DNA of 64,000 bases from the NCBI GenBank assembly GCA_963802765.1, contig CAWDJZ010000008.1:1-64000 (forward strand), written 5' to 3'. The notes under the pieces were generated by a model. The model made no database searches, was not told where the DNA came from, and saw nothing but the letters and a program-made list of their open reading frames with translations. Source of the DNA: Gaiellasilicea sp963802765 (lineage in GTDB: Bacteria; Actinomycetota; Thermoleophilia; Gaiellales; Gaiellaceae). A program made the position numbers and the translations under genes. Within the stretch, counting starts at the first letter, position 1. Every line of letters begins with the position of its first letter. Of this stretch, positions 33,405-42,134 are shown piece by piece.

Positions 33405-34463
33405 ATGGCGACGCTCAGTGACGGCCGCACGCTCCCGTTCGACTGGTACTCGGACCCGGCAGTGCTGCGACTGGAGCGGGAACGGATCTTCCGTCGTACC
33501 TGGCAGTACGCCGGCAGGACAGACCAGGTCGCCGAGCCCGGCTCCTTCTTCACGTGCGACGCGGGCGGCGTCCCGGTCGTCGTCGTCCGGGGAAAGGAGG
33601 GCACGCTGCGCGCCTTCCTGAACGTCTGCCGCCATCGCGGCTCGCTCGTCTGCGAGGGAGAGGGGCGGCGCGAGACGCTGCAGTGCCCGTACCACGCGTG
33701 GACGTACGACCTGGACGGCTCGCTGCGTGCGGCCCCGCGTACCGACCGGGAGCCGGGGTTCGACCGCAGCGAGATCCACCTCGTCCGCGTGTCCGTGGAC
33801 ACCTGGGGCCCATTCGTGTTCGTCAATCCCGACGCGGACGCCGCACCGCTCGCCGAGCATCTCGGCGAGCTCCCGGCGCAGGTCGCCGCGGCCGGCCTCG
33901 ACCTCGAGACGCTGCGCTTCCTCCAACGTTCGACGTCCGAATACGAGGCCAACTGGAAGGTGTGCTGCGAGAACTACCTCGAGTGTTACCACTGCCAGAT
34001 CGCACATCCGGGTTTCTCGAAGGTCGTGGACGTGTCGGTCGACGCCTACCTGCTCGAGCAGAGCCCGACGTTCTCGACCCAGTACGGGCCTGTCCGAGAG
34101 ACGTGGAAGGGCGACTTCGACCCGCGCGGCCCGATCGAGCGGGGCCAGTTCCACTTTCTCTGGCCGAACCTGACGATCAACATCATGCCGGGACAGCCGA
34201 ATCTCTCGATCGGCCCGGTCGTCCCGGCCGGCCCCGAGCGCGCGGGCCGCTTCCTCGACTACTTCGTCGGGCCCGAGGTCGACAACGCCTGGATCAAGGA
34301 CATGCTCGAGTTCGACGGCCAGGTCGGCGCCGAGGACACCGTGCTCGTGGAGCGCGTGCAGAAGGGCCTGCGGAGCGGCGGGCTCGAGCACGGGCGGCTG
34401 CTGCCCGAGTCGGAGCGGCTGATCGCCCACTTCCAGAGCCTCGTCGTCGACGCACTCGGGTAA
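33405..34463 (+). CDS. Rieske non-haem iron oxygenase (aromatic ring-hydroxylating type, alpha subunit)
   Basis: A 352-residue protein. The Rieske [2Fe-2S] ligands are NVCRHRGSLVCEGEGR and LQCPYHAWTYDLDG (Cys-x-His ... Cys-x2-His). The mononuclear iron site is ENYLECYHCQIAHPGF (two His after the Asn-Tyr-x-Glu-Cys pattern) plus an Asp near IKDMLEFDG. The fold is a complete alpha subunit of a ring-hydroxylating or demethylating oxygenase. The substrate is unknown; relatives include choline/betaine- and aromatic-acid-type enzymes. No reductase or ferredoxin gene is nearby. The gene starts 45 nt after the DUF1206 gene. The PHO box of ppk lies just past its stop. Confidence 0.88.
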   Translation: MATLSDGRTLPFDWYSDPAVLRLERERIFRRTWQYAGRTDQVAEPGSFFTCDAGGVPVVVVRGKEGTLRAFLNVCRHRGSLVCEGEGRRETLQCPYHAWTYDLDGSLRAAPRTDREPGFDRSEIHLVRVSVDTWGPFVFVNPDADAAPLAEHLGELPAQVAAAGLDLETLRFLQRSTSEYEANWKVCCENYLECYHCQIAHPGFSKVVDVSVDAYLLEQSPTFSTQYGPVRETWKGDFDPRGPIERGQFHFLWPNLTINIMPGQPNLSIGPVVPAGPERAGRFLDYFVGPEVDNAWIKDMLEFDGQVGAEDTVLVERVQKGLRSGGLEHGRLLPESERLIAHFQSLVVDALG

Positions 34464-34468
34464 AAGGA

Positions 34469-34497
34469 TTTCACCAGTTCGTTACCCACTGCTAACC
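34469..34497 (+). promoter_or_regulatory. PHO box upstream of ppk
   Basis: Three direct repeats with an exact 11-nt period: TTTCACC (34469), CGTTACC (34480) and GCTAACC (34491), oriented with transcription and ending 22 nt before the ppk ATG. This matches the actinobacterial PhoP repeat-unit pattern (GTTCACC-type) and predicts activation of ppk in phosphate starvation. Confidence 0.72.
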
Positions 34498-34519
34498 GCA
34501 ATCACGACATGCTTGGCCG

Positions 34520-36616
34520 ATGGTCGCCACGGCTAAGCAGGACGTCTCCGAGCGTCTGCTGAACCGCGAGCTCTCGACCCTCGAGTACAACGCCCGGCTG
34601 CTCGACCTCGTCGCCGACGACACGCTGCCGCTGTTCGAGCGCGCCAAGATGTGCCGCTTCTTCTCGTCCAATCTCGACGAGTTCTTCATGGTTCGCGTCG
34701 CCGGGCTGCTGGGACTCGACGCCGCAGGGGTCGTCGTTCGCTCGAGCGACGGGCTGACGCCTCGCGTCGCGCTTGCCCGGATCCGCGAGCAGATGCTCGA
34801 GCTGAGCGAGCGCCAGTCGAAGCTCTGGCGGAAGTCACTCTGCCCCGCCCTCGCCGAGCAGGGGATCTGGATCGTCACCGTCGCCGACCTCGAAGCAGAC
34901 GAGCTGGAGACGTTGGAGAAGCGCTTCCAGCACGAGGTGTTCCCCGTGCTGACTCCACTCGGCGTCGGTCCCGGCCAGCGCTTCCCCTACATCTCCGGGC
35001 TCTCGCTCAGCCTGGGCGTGCTCGCGCGCGATCCCGAGACAGACGAAGAGCGCTTCGCACGGGTCAAGGTGCCCGAAGGGCTGCCGCGCTTCTTCCCGAT
35101 CGGCGAGGGGGGGCGACTGCTGCTGCTGGAAAACGTGATCGGTCACTTCCTGGACCGGCTCTTCCCGGGGATGGAGATCGTCGAGCGCGTCGCCTTCCGC
35201 GTGACCCGCGACGCCGACTTTGACGTCTCGGACGACGCCGACGACCTGCTCGAGGCGGTCGAGCACGAGCTGCGACGGCGCCGCTTCGGCGACGTCGTGC
35301 GCCTCGAGGTCTCGAGCTCGACGTCACGGGCGATGCTCGAGCGGCTGCAGCAGGGCCTCGGCGTCCTCGACGACCAGATCTACGAGGTCCACGGCCCGCT
35401 CGACCTCGCCGATCTCGACGAGCTCGTCGACCTGGACCGCCCGGAGCTCAAGCACGAGCAGTCGCACGGCGCCACGCCGGCGAGGCTCGTCCACGTGAAG
35501 GAGCCACGCGACCTGTTCGCGGAGATCCGGCGCGGCGACTTTCTCGTCCATCAACCCTACGAGTCGTTCGCGGGCAGCTTCGAAGCATTCGTGGACGCAG
35601 CTGCGAAGGATCCGGATGTGATCGCGATGAAGACGGCCGTGTATCGGACGAGCGGCGACAGCCCGCTGGTGCCGGCGCTGATCGAGCTCGCCGAGGACGG
35701 CAAGCAGAGCGTCTGCCTCGTCGAGTTGAAGGCGCGCTTCGACGAGCACCGCAACATCGAGTGGTCGCGCGCGCTCGAGCAGGCCGGCGTGCACGTCGTC
35801 TACGGCTTTCCCGACCTGAAGGTGCACGCGAAGATGACGCTCGTCGTCCGGCGCGAGGGCGACCAGCTGCGCCGGTACGTGCACGTCGGCACGGGCAACT
35901 ACCACGCGGTGACCGCCCGCTCCTACGAGGACCTGAGCCTCTTCACCACGGACCCGGTGATCGCGGAGGACATTGCCGCGCTCTTCAACTACCTGACCGG
36001 CTTCGGCCGGCCGGAGCGTTTCCGAAAGATCCTCGTCGCTCCGTTCAGCCTGCGCTCGGGCCTGATCGAGCGGATCCGGGCGGCCGGGGCGGCCGCGAAG
36101 GCGGGCAAGCATGCCCGGGTCCGGATCAAGGTGAACGCCCTCACGGACGAGAGCGTGATCGAGGAGCTCTACGGCGCTTCCCAGCACGGAGCGCTGATCG
36201 AGGTAGTCTCGCGCTCCATCTGCATGCTCCGGCCGGGCGTCCCCGGGATGAGCGAGAACATCCGCGTCCGGTCGATCGTCGGGCGGTTCCTCGAGCACAG
36301 CCGCGTATTCGCATTCGAGATCGGGGACGCGATCGAGCTGTTCCTCGGGAGCGCGGACCTGATGACGCGCAACCTCGACCGGCGCGTGGAGGTGGTCGTG
36401 CCGGTCGAGCAGGCGCGCCTGCGGCAGGAGCTCGTCGCGATCTTCGACAGTGCCTTTGCGGACACGGCCTCCTCGTGGGAGCTCGGCGCGGACGGGACGT
36501 GGACCCGCCGGCGACGAGAGAAGGACGAGCGGAACCACAGCCACCAGCTCAATCTGCAACGCCGCGCCAGGGTTCGGACTCGCCGCGCCGGGGGAGCACG
36601 CAGGGGAGGTAGGTGA
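34520..36616 (+). CDS. ppk: Polyphosphate kinase 1
   Basis: A 698-residue enzyme that reversibly makes polyphosphate from ATP. The N-terminal domain starts LLNRELSTLEYNARLLDL and FFSSNLDEFFMVRVAGL; next come RFPYISGLSLSLGV, ETAVYR-like IAMKTAVYRTSGDSPLV, the catalytic histidine in KVHAKMTLVVRREG and HVGTGNYHAVTARSYEDLS, and C-terminal IVGRFLEHSRVFAFEIGDA with DLMTRNLDRRVEVVVPV. The length is normal and the frame intact. The C-terminal tail after about residue 660 is Arg/Gly-rich. A PHO box lies just upstream, and ppx follows 31 nt downstream. Confidence 0.95.
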   Translation: MVATAKQDVSERLLNRELSTLEYNARLLDLVADDTLPLFERAKMCRFFSSNLDEFFMVRVAGLLGLDAAGVVVRSSDGLTPRVALARIREQMLELSERQSKLWRKSLCPALAEQGIWIVTVADLEADELETLEKRFQHEVFPVLTPLGVGPGQRFPYISGLSLSLGVLARDPETDEERFARVKVPEGLPRFFPIGEGGRLLLLENVIGHFLDRLFPGMEIVERVAFRVTRDADFDVSDDADDLLEAVEHELRRRRFGDVVRLEVSSSTSRAMLERLQQGLGVLDDQIYEVHGPLDLADLDELVDLDRPELKHEQSHGATPARLVHVKEPRDLFAEIRRGDFLVHQPYESFAGSFEAFVDAAAKDPDVIAMKTAVYRTSGDSPLVPALIELAEDGKQSVCLVELKARFDEHRNIEWSRALEQAGVHVVYGFPDLKVHAKMTLVVRREGDQLRRYVHVGTGNYHAVTARSYEDLSLFTTDPVIAEDIAALFNYLTGFGRPERFRKILVAPFSLRSGLIERIRAAGAAAKAGKHARVRIKVNALTDESVIEELYGASQHGALIEVVSRSICMLRPGVPGMSENIRVRSIVGRFLEHSRVFAFEIGDAIELFLGSADLMTRNLDRRVEVVVPVEQARLRQELVAIFDSAFADTASSWELGADGTWTRRRREKDERNHSHQLNLQRRARVRTRRAGGARRGGR

Positions 36617-36647
36617 GGCGCGGATTCCAGCCGAAGGGGTCACCACA

Positions 36648-37536
36648 ATGACGGGGATGCGGGTAGGGGTCATCGATGTGGGGTCGAACACTGTGCGCTT
36701 GCTCGTCGCGTCGGCTGACGACGACACGGTCGACGGCGATCCGCGAGGAGCGCGCCTACCTCGGCCTCGGCGCGGAGCTGCTTGTCCACGGCCGCGTGCG
36801 GCGACGCAAGCTCGACGAGGTGGCCGAGGTGACGCGTACGTACGCCCAGATCGCGCGCAAGCTCGGCGTCCGCGAGCTGGAGGTGGTGGTCACGGCGCCC
36901 GGCCGTCAGGGCGATCCCGGCCGCCTGCTCGAGCGAATCGGACGGGCCACGGGAGCCGAGGTGCGGGTGGTCTCCGCGGAGGAGGAAGGTCGGCTCGCGT
37001 TCGCCGGTGCCGTCTCCCGCACGGATCCCGGCGACGGCATCGTCGCCGTCTGCGACGTCGGCGGCGGCTCGACGGAGGTCGTCGTCGGCACACGGCTGAT
37101 CGGACCGGCCTGGGTCCGCTCCGTGGACGTCGGTTCGCTCCGTCTCACGGCCGCAACGCTGCACACCGACCCCCCGACCAGAGCCGAGATCGAGCTCGCG
37201 CGCGAGGTGGTCTGGGACGCATTCGCGCGCATTCAGCCTCCTCAGCCCGAGGTCGCCCTGGCCACGGGAGGGAGCGCGCGGGCCGTCGCCAAGATCGTCG
37301 GCGGCGAATACGGGGTGGAAGAGATCGAACGCGTCGTCCGGCTGCTGGCGGAGCGACCGTCACGCGACAGCGCTGCCCAACTCGGGTTGAGGCCCGAACG
37401 CGTGCGCACGCTCCTCGCGGGCGCGCTCCTGCTCGCCGAGGTCTCGCGTCAACTGGGGGTCCCGTTCAGCCCCACGCGCGGCGGCATCCGCGAGGGAGCC
37501 GCGCTGCAGCTGGCGCGCCGGCGCATCGCCGCCTAG
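36648..37536 (+). CDS. ppx: Ppx/GppA phosphatase (exopolyphosphatase), one frameshift
   Basis: AAGGGG precedes ATG 36648 (MTGMRVGVIDVGSNTVRLLV), the first ASKHA-type phosphate-binding loop. Near 36728 the frame shifts, and REERAYLGLGAELLVHGRVR continues in another frame with the rest of the enzyme: VVTAPGRQGDPGRLLERI, VSAEEEGRLAFAGAV, IVAVCDVGGGSTEVVVG (second loop) and LATGGSARAVAKIVGGEYG. The product is about 296 residues, the short two-domain form common in actinobacteria, and hydrolyses polyphosphate or pppGpp. Tandem placement with ppk implies joint control of polyphosphate. The break is most likely an indel error. Confidence 0.88.
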
Positions 37537-37928
37537 ACGTACTCCAGCAGCTCCAGGTCCCGCTCGTAGCTGAGCAGCGCCGCGACCTCTCCGGGCTCGA
37601 GCCAGCGCAGCTCGTCGACCTCGGGCGTGGCTTCGAAGGCAACGCCGCCGACCGGCCGCATCCGCCACCAGCGGACACGCTTCGGCCGCCCGCGCGAGTC
37701 GACATAGCGCGTCTGCGGCAGCTCGTCCTCGAGCACGCACGCGAGTCCGGTCTCCTCCCGGACCTCCCGCAACGCACACTCCTCGTCGGTTTCGCCCGGG
37801 TCCGCCTTGCCCTTGGGAAAGGTCCAGTCGTCGTACTTGGGCCGGTGCACGAGAAGGACAAGACCGTCGTCGCGGACGACGACTCCCCCGGCCGCGCGGA
37901 CTACGCCCTCTTCGCCAGCCGCTTCCAC
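37533..37928 (-). CDS. NUDIX hydrolase (MutT-like)
   Basis: A 131-residue protein. The NUDIX box is complete: GKADPGETDEECALREVREE followed by TGL (G-x5-E-x7-RE-x2-EE-x-G-U). The front half reads AAGGVVVRDDGLVLLVHRPK and YDDWTFPKGK. It probably hydrolyses a nucleoside diphosphate-X compound or, given the setting, a diphosphoinositol/polyphosphate-like substrate; the small-size group containing WTFPKGK is typical of those. GTG 37928 is the best start and lies inside the 3' end of the CHAD gene (28 nt overlap), so the two are probably cotranscribed. The stop overlaps the end of ppx. Confidence 0.88.
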   Translation of the reverse strand: MEAAGEEGVVRAAGGVVVRDDGLVLLVHRPKYDDWTFPKGKADPGETDEECALREVREETGLACVLEDELPQTRYVDSRGRPKRVRWWRMRPVGGVAFEATPEVDELRWLEPGEVAALLSYERDLELLEYV

Positions 37929-39277
37929 GCCCGCCCCCACTCTTTGCGGCAGCTGGCGGCGCGGGCGCTCTCGTGCTCGAGTAGCCGCCCTGCCGCGATT
38001 GCAGCGGCGGGCTGCCTCGCCGCAATGGCGCGGAGCCGCTCTTCCGCGACGACGGCATCCTGATGCTCGCCGAGCACGTCCTGGAGCACTTTCGCCGCCT
38101 TCACATACGCATCGGCGCCAGACAGCTCCGCCGCATAGCGCGCCCGCTTGACCTTGATCCGCGCCTGGTGCAGCTCCTCGTCCGGCGAGTCCGCCCGAAG
38201 CGCCTTCACCGCCTTGCGGAGGCGGCGATGCTCGGCGGCGTGGATCTCCTCGAGCGTCGGTTCCTCCGCGATCGTCGCGACCGGGCCCTCGAGCGTGTCG
38301 AGCAGCGCGAAGTAGCGCTCGCTGTCCAGCGCTGCGAGGAGCGCGCGGCGGGCTTTGCGACGCTCGCGCTCGAGCGTGCGCACCAACTTCCGACCCTCGC
38401 CCGCGTCCGGGCCGAGCGAATCGATCTCCGGCTCCAGGTGCTCGATCAGGACGTCGAGATCGCGCACCGGGCCGAGGACACCGCCGAGCCACTTGAGCTC
38501 ATCGCGGACGGGCTCGGCCCAGGCCGGGTCGAGCAGGTCACGTCCCGCCCGGAGAAACGCGCGCAGGCGGCGCGTCGCGACCCGCATCTGGTGGAGCTCC
38601 TCCGGATCCGTGCCGAGCCGGGTGCCTGCGTCGTGCGCGAGTACCCGCTCTGCCTGCGCGCGGAGCTGCGCGCGCAGCGTCCCGGCCGCGGAACCGTCCT
38701 CGGCCGGCTCGTCCGGCTCGGGCTGGAAGTCGAGGTCGAGCGCCTGGAAGACCTTCGGACGGCTCTCGCCGTCGGCGGCGCCCGCTCGTCGCAGCGCCTT
38801 CTCGAGCCGCCGCAGCGTCTTCTCGTCACCGTCGAGGAGCTCCACTTCGAGCTCTTCGAACGTGCGCGCGACCCGGCGGTGGTCGAGCACCGCGACTCGG
38901 TCGTGCACGATCTCGGCGCCGTCGGCCCGGATGCCGTTCCGCCGCGTCCGCAGGCGGGCGATCGGCTGGAGCGGCGTGCCGCGGAGGTAGCCGGCCAGCA
39001 GCGCGATCAGGGCCTCGGGTGCCTTTCTCGCCGAGCCGGGCTCTTCGAGCTCGAGCCGTGCGTCCTCGCGCGGGAGCTTCAGCTGCCAGAGCCCCTCGCC
39101 GTTCTCGAGCCGGTAGCGGAAGGTGACGCCGCGGCGGGCGAGCCGGTGGTCAGCCGTGTCGTGGTAGGTCGAGACGAAGAGGCGCGACTCGATCGCCTCG
39201 CCCTCGAGCTCCGGCAGCCGAAACCGCTCACCCGCCCGGAGCTTCACCTCCCGCTCGACCGTCTCGCGAATCGCCAT
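37901..39277 (-). CDS. CYTH-CHAD domain protein (polyphosphate-associated)
   Basis: A 458-residue protein. The N-terminal CYTH domain (residues 1-195) starts TVEREVKLRAGERFRLPEL and includes STYHDTADHRLARRGVTFRY and LWQLKLPREDARLE; CYTH domains bind triphosphates or polyphosphate in a tunnel lined by basic and acidic residues. The C-terminal CHAD domain (about 205-455) contains HQMRVATRRLRAFLRAGRDL and later HQARIKVKRARYAAELSGAD, the two conserved HxxRVxxRRxR-type helices that bind polyphosphate. It sits between ppx and pit, with a PHO box right upstream of its start. Polyphosphate granule association or metabolism is likely. Confidence 0.92.
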   Translation of the reverse strand: MAIRETVEREVKLRAGERFRLPELEGEAIESRLFVSTYHDTADHRLARRGVTFRYRLENGEGLWQLKLPREDARLELEEPGSARKAPEALIALLAGYLRGTPLQPIARLRTRRNGIRADGAEIVHDRVAVLDHRRVARTFEELEVELLDGDEKTLRRLEKALRRAGAADGESRPKVFQALDLDFQPEPDEPAEDGSAAGTLRAQLRAQAERVLAHDAGTRLGTDPEELHQMRVATRRLRAFLRAGRDLLDPAWAEPVRDELKWLGGVLGPVRDLDVLIEHLEPEIDSLGPDAGEGRKLVRTLERERRKARRALLAALDSERYFALLDTLEGPVATIAEEPTLEEIHAAEHRRLRKAVKALRADSPDEELHQARIKVKRARYAAELSGADAYVKAAKVLQDVLGEHQDAVVAEERLRAIAARQPAAAIAAGRLLEHESARAASCRKEWGRAWKRLAKRA

Positions 39278-39300
39278 CCGGCGAGTCTAGGCCGGACGAT

Positions 39301-39318
39301 GGTGAAGAGGAGGTGAAC
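39301..39318 (-). promoter_or_regulatory. PHO box between the CHAD gene and the DUF47-pit genes
   Basis: On the minus strand GTTCACC (39318-39312) and CTTCACC (39307-39301) are exactly 11 nt apart. The pair lies 24-41 nt upstream of the CHAD start and is oriented towards it; it also lies 34-51 nt upstream of GTG 39352 of the DUF47 gene. Only two units are visible. Confidence 0.62.
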
Positions 39319-39351
39319 GGCCCTGACCGACTTCTGGTACACAGCCCCACC

Positions 39352-39972
39352 GTGCGCCTGCGCCTCACCCCCCGTCCGACCGAGTTCTACGACCTCTTCA
39401 CCCGCGCGGGCGAGAACGCCCTCGAGGCGGCGCGGCACGCCGAGATCCGCTTCCGCGAGTACCCGAACTCGTCGGTCAGCCAGGCGGACGTGAAGGCGAT
39501 CGAGAACAAGGGCGACGACATCACGCGGGAGCTGATCACGCTTCTGAACACGCAATACATCACGCCGTTCGACCGCGAGGACATCTACGAGCTCGCCACG
39601 GCGCTCGACGACGTCGTCGACCACATCGAGGAGGTGAGCGCGCTGCTCGACCTCTACGGGATCGAGTCGACGACGAGGCATGCGGTCGAGCAGTGTCGGC
39701 TGCTGGTGGGCGCGTGCGAGCAGCTCGCACTCGGGCTCGCGCGCCTGAAGGGGCTCCGGGGCGTCCAGGAGACGCTCGTCGAGCTGAAGCGGCTCGAGGA
39801 CGACGCCGACCGCGTCCTGCACGACGCGATCGCGGCACTCTTCCGGGACGACCGGATCGACCCGCTGATCGTGATTCGCTGGAAGGACATCTACGACGGG
39901 CTCGAGCAGGCGGTTGACTCGGCGGAGCACGCGGCGAACGTGATCGCGAACATCGTGGTCAAGAACGCCTAG
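39352..39972 (+). CDS. DUF47 (PhoU-like) phosphate transport regulator
   Basis: A 206-residue, all-helical protein: RLRLTPRPTEFYDLFTRAGE, ADVKAIENKGDDITRELITL, TPFDREDIYELATALDDVVD and RLEDDADRVLHDAIAALFRD. These ExxxD-type helix motifs are the metal-cluster-binding pattern of PhoU and DUF47 proteins. It probably controls the neighbouring low-affinity transporter, 5 nt downstream. GTG 39352 is preferred because family members start with a similar RLTPR segment. An upstream GTG at 39313 falls inside the PHO box and has its purine stretch too close. Confidence 0.88.
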   Translation: MRLRLTPRPTEFYDLFTRAGENALEAARHAEIRFREYPNSSVSQADVKAIENKGDDITRELITLLNTQYITPFDREDIYELATALDDVVDHIEEVSALLDLYGIESTTRHAVEQCRLLVGACEQLALGLARLKGLRGVQETLVELKRLEDDADRVLHDAIAALFRDDRIDPLIVIRWKDIYDGLEQAVDSAEHAANVIANIVVKNA

Positions 39973-39977
39973 GCGGC

Positions 39978-41068
39978 ATGGACGACCTGACGCTCTACGC
40001 GGTCGTCGCGGTCGCGCTCTTCTTCGACTTCACCAACGGCTTTCACGACACGGCGAACTCGATCGCGACGAGCGTCTCGACGCGCGCGATGTCGCCGCGC
40101 GCCGCGGTGGTCAGCGCGGCGATCCTCAACTTTCTCGGCGCCTTCGTCTCGTTCGCGGTGGCAGCCACGATCGCGAATGGGATCGTCGAGCAGGACGTCG
40201 TCACGCCCGACGTGATCCTCGCCGGCCTCGTCGGCGCGATCACGTGGAACCTCGTCACGTGGTACCTCGGGCTTCCGTCGAGCTCGAGCCACGCGCTGAT
40301 CGGCGGCATACTCGGGTCGGCGGTGGCCGCCGCGGGCTTCGACGTGGTCCAGTGGGAGGGCCTGAAGGACAAAGTGCTGATCCCGTCGCTGCTCGCGCCG
40401 TTCCTCGGGATCGTGCTCGCGGCGGCGCTGATGATCGCGATCACCTGGATCATCCGACGCGCCCATCCGGGCAAGGTCAACCGCGGGTTCCGGCGGCTCC
40501 AGCTCGTCTCCGGCGGCTTCGTCTCGTTCACACACGGCACGAACGACGCGCAGAAGACGATGGGGATCATCATGCTCGCCCTGATCTCGACCGGCCACCT
40601 GTCGGCCGACGCGGAGCGTCCCCCGACCTGGGTGATCGTCAGCGCCGCGCTTGCAATGGCGCTCGGGACCTACGCGGGCGGCTGGCGAATCATCAAGACG
40701 CTGGGCACGCGGATCGCGAAGCTCGACCCGCCCCAGGGCTTCGCCGCCCAGACGGCCTGCGCGTCGATCCTCTGGACGACGGCGCACTTCGGCTTCCCGG
40801 TCTCGACGACGCACACGATCTCCGGGAGCGTCATGGGTGCCGGCGCCTCACGGCGCCTGTCGGCCGTGCGCTGGGGGGTCGCCGGCAACATCCTGGTCGC
40901 CTGGGTGATGACGATTCCGTGCGCCGCCCTCGTCGGCGCCACGATGGAGCTCGTGACGCGGTTGCCCGCCGGCGACGTCGTCGTCTTCGTGCTCGCATCG
41001 CGATCGCCGCGCTCGCCTTCACCGCACGGCGCTGGCAGACGCGGCGGCTGGAGACCGCGCCTGCCTGA
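39978..41068 (+). CDS. pit: Low-affinity inorganic phosphate transporter (PiT), frameshift at the 3' end
   Basis: A polytopic membrane transporter of about 363 residues. Both duplicated PiT signatures are present: FFDFTNGFHDTANSIATS at the N-terminus and VSFTHGTNDAQKTMGIIML in the second half. The helices TWNLVTWYLGLPSSSSHALI and FPVSTTHTISGSVMGAG carry the conserved GxPxSSSH/STTH turns. Near 41005 the frame shifts, and the expected last helix IAIAALAFTARRWQTRR ends at 41068. Import of phosphate, usually as a metal-phosphate or with protons, is expected. It is coupled to the DUF47 regulator. Confidence 0.9.
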
Positions 41069-41082
41069 CGCCTCACGGCGTC

Positions 41083-42016
41083 CTACTGGTTCGCCTTCAG
41101 TGCCTGCAGGTACTGGTAGCGGGCCTTCTTCAGCTGGCGGTCGGTCAGGGCGATGAACCCAGACGACTTTGCGATCGCCTTCTCGTTGTTGAAGATGTAG
41201 CCGATGAACGCGGCCACGACCGGCCGCTGGAACGACGTCCGCTTCGCATAGATGAAGAGCGGCCGCGAGAGCGGGCGGTACTTGTTCTGCTGCACCGTCG
41301 CGATGCTCGGCGTCACGCACCCCTGGCCCTTGCCGGCGTCGATCGGCCAGGACCTTCAGCCGCGACTTGTTCTCCTCGTAGTACGAGTAGCCGAAGTAGC
41401 CGAGCGCACCGCGCTCGCCCGCGACGCCCTGGACGACGATGTTGTCGTCCTCGGTCGCGAGGTAGTCCGAGCGACTTGCCCGGGCGCGGCCGTTGATCGC
41501 CTCGGTGAAGTAGTCGAAGGTGCCCGAGTCGGTGCCCGCGCCGAAGAGCTTCAGCGGCACGTTCGGGAAGCCGTCGCGGACCTGGCTCCAGTTGTTCACC
41601 TGAGAGCCCGGCTCCCAGATCTTCTTCAGCTCGGCGACCGTGAGGCAATTCGCCCAGGTGTTCTCCCGGTTCACGACGACCGAGAGCCCGTCGTTCGCGA
41701 CCGTGAACGCGACCCACTTGACGCCGGCGTCGCGGCACCTGATCGCCTCCGCGTCTCGCATCGGCCGCGACGCGTTCGAGAGGTCGGTCTCGTTCCTGCA
41801 GAAGCGCTCGAAGCCGCCGCCTGTGCCGGAGATGCCGACCGTGACGCGGGCACCGCGATTCCTCTTCTGGAACCCTTCCGCAGCAGCGGAGGTGTACGGG
41901 CCGAGCGTGCTCGACCCGTCCGCGGTCACGTTGCCGCTAACAGCGTCGACGCCCGCAGTCGCGGACGCTGCGAGCACGGCGGTCGCGAGGACCGCGAGTG
42001 CGATGACCTTCTTCAT
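41083..42016 (-). CDS. pstS: Phosphate-binding protein PstS (extra copy, not a lipoprotein), one frameshift
   Basis: AGGGGAGA precedes ATG 42016. The signal is MKKVIALAVLATAVLAASAT with an A-G cleavage region and no lipobox cysteine. Ligand-binding segments: ADGSSTLGPYTSAAAEGF, GISGTGGGFERFCRNETDLS, FTVANDGLSVVVNRENTWA, LFGAGTDSGTFDYFTEAING and SRSDYLATEDDNIVVQG. Near 41345 the frame shifts, joining SRLKVLA to CVTPSIATVQQNKYRPLSRP and the rest, ending at 41083. It is a paralogue of the operon copy at 46787-47772. Lacking a lipid anchor in what looks like a monoderm, it may be released or wall-held. A PHO-box-like array lies 75-103 nt upstream. Confidence 0.88.
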
Positions 42017-42090
42017 CTATCTCCCCTGTCTCGTGGTTCAGCTGTCGCGGGGAGTCTCGTAACGGCCAGCCGTCGGGTGGGCTGTCAGAA

Positions 42091-42119
42091 GGTGAACTTC
42101 GAGGGACGAAGTGGTGAAG
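42091..42119 (-). promoter_or_regulatory. Candidate PHO box upstream of the extra pstS
   Basis: On the minus strand CTTCACC (42119-42113) and GTTCACC (42097-42091) lie 22 nt apart, with a degenerate middle unit at 42108-42102, keeping the 11-nt period. The array is oriented towards pstS and sits between the arsM stop and the pstS start. Confidence 0.62.
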
Positions 42120-42134
42120 AAGGGATGCCCGGGC

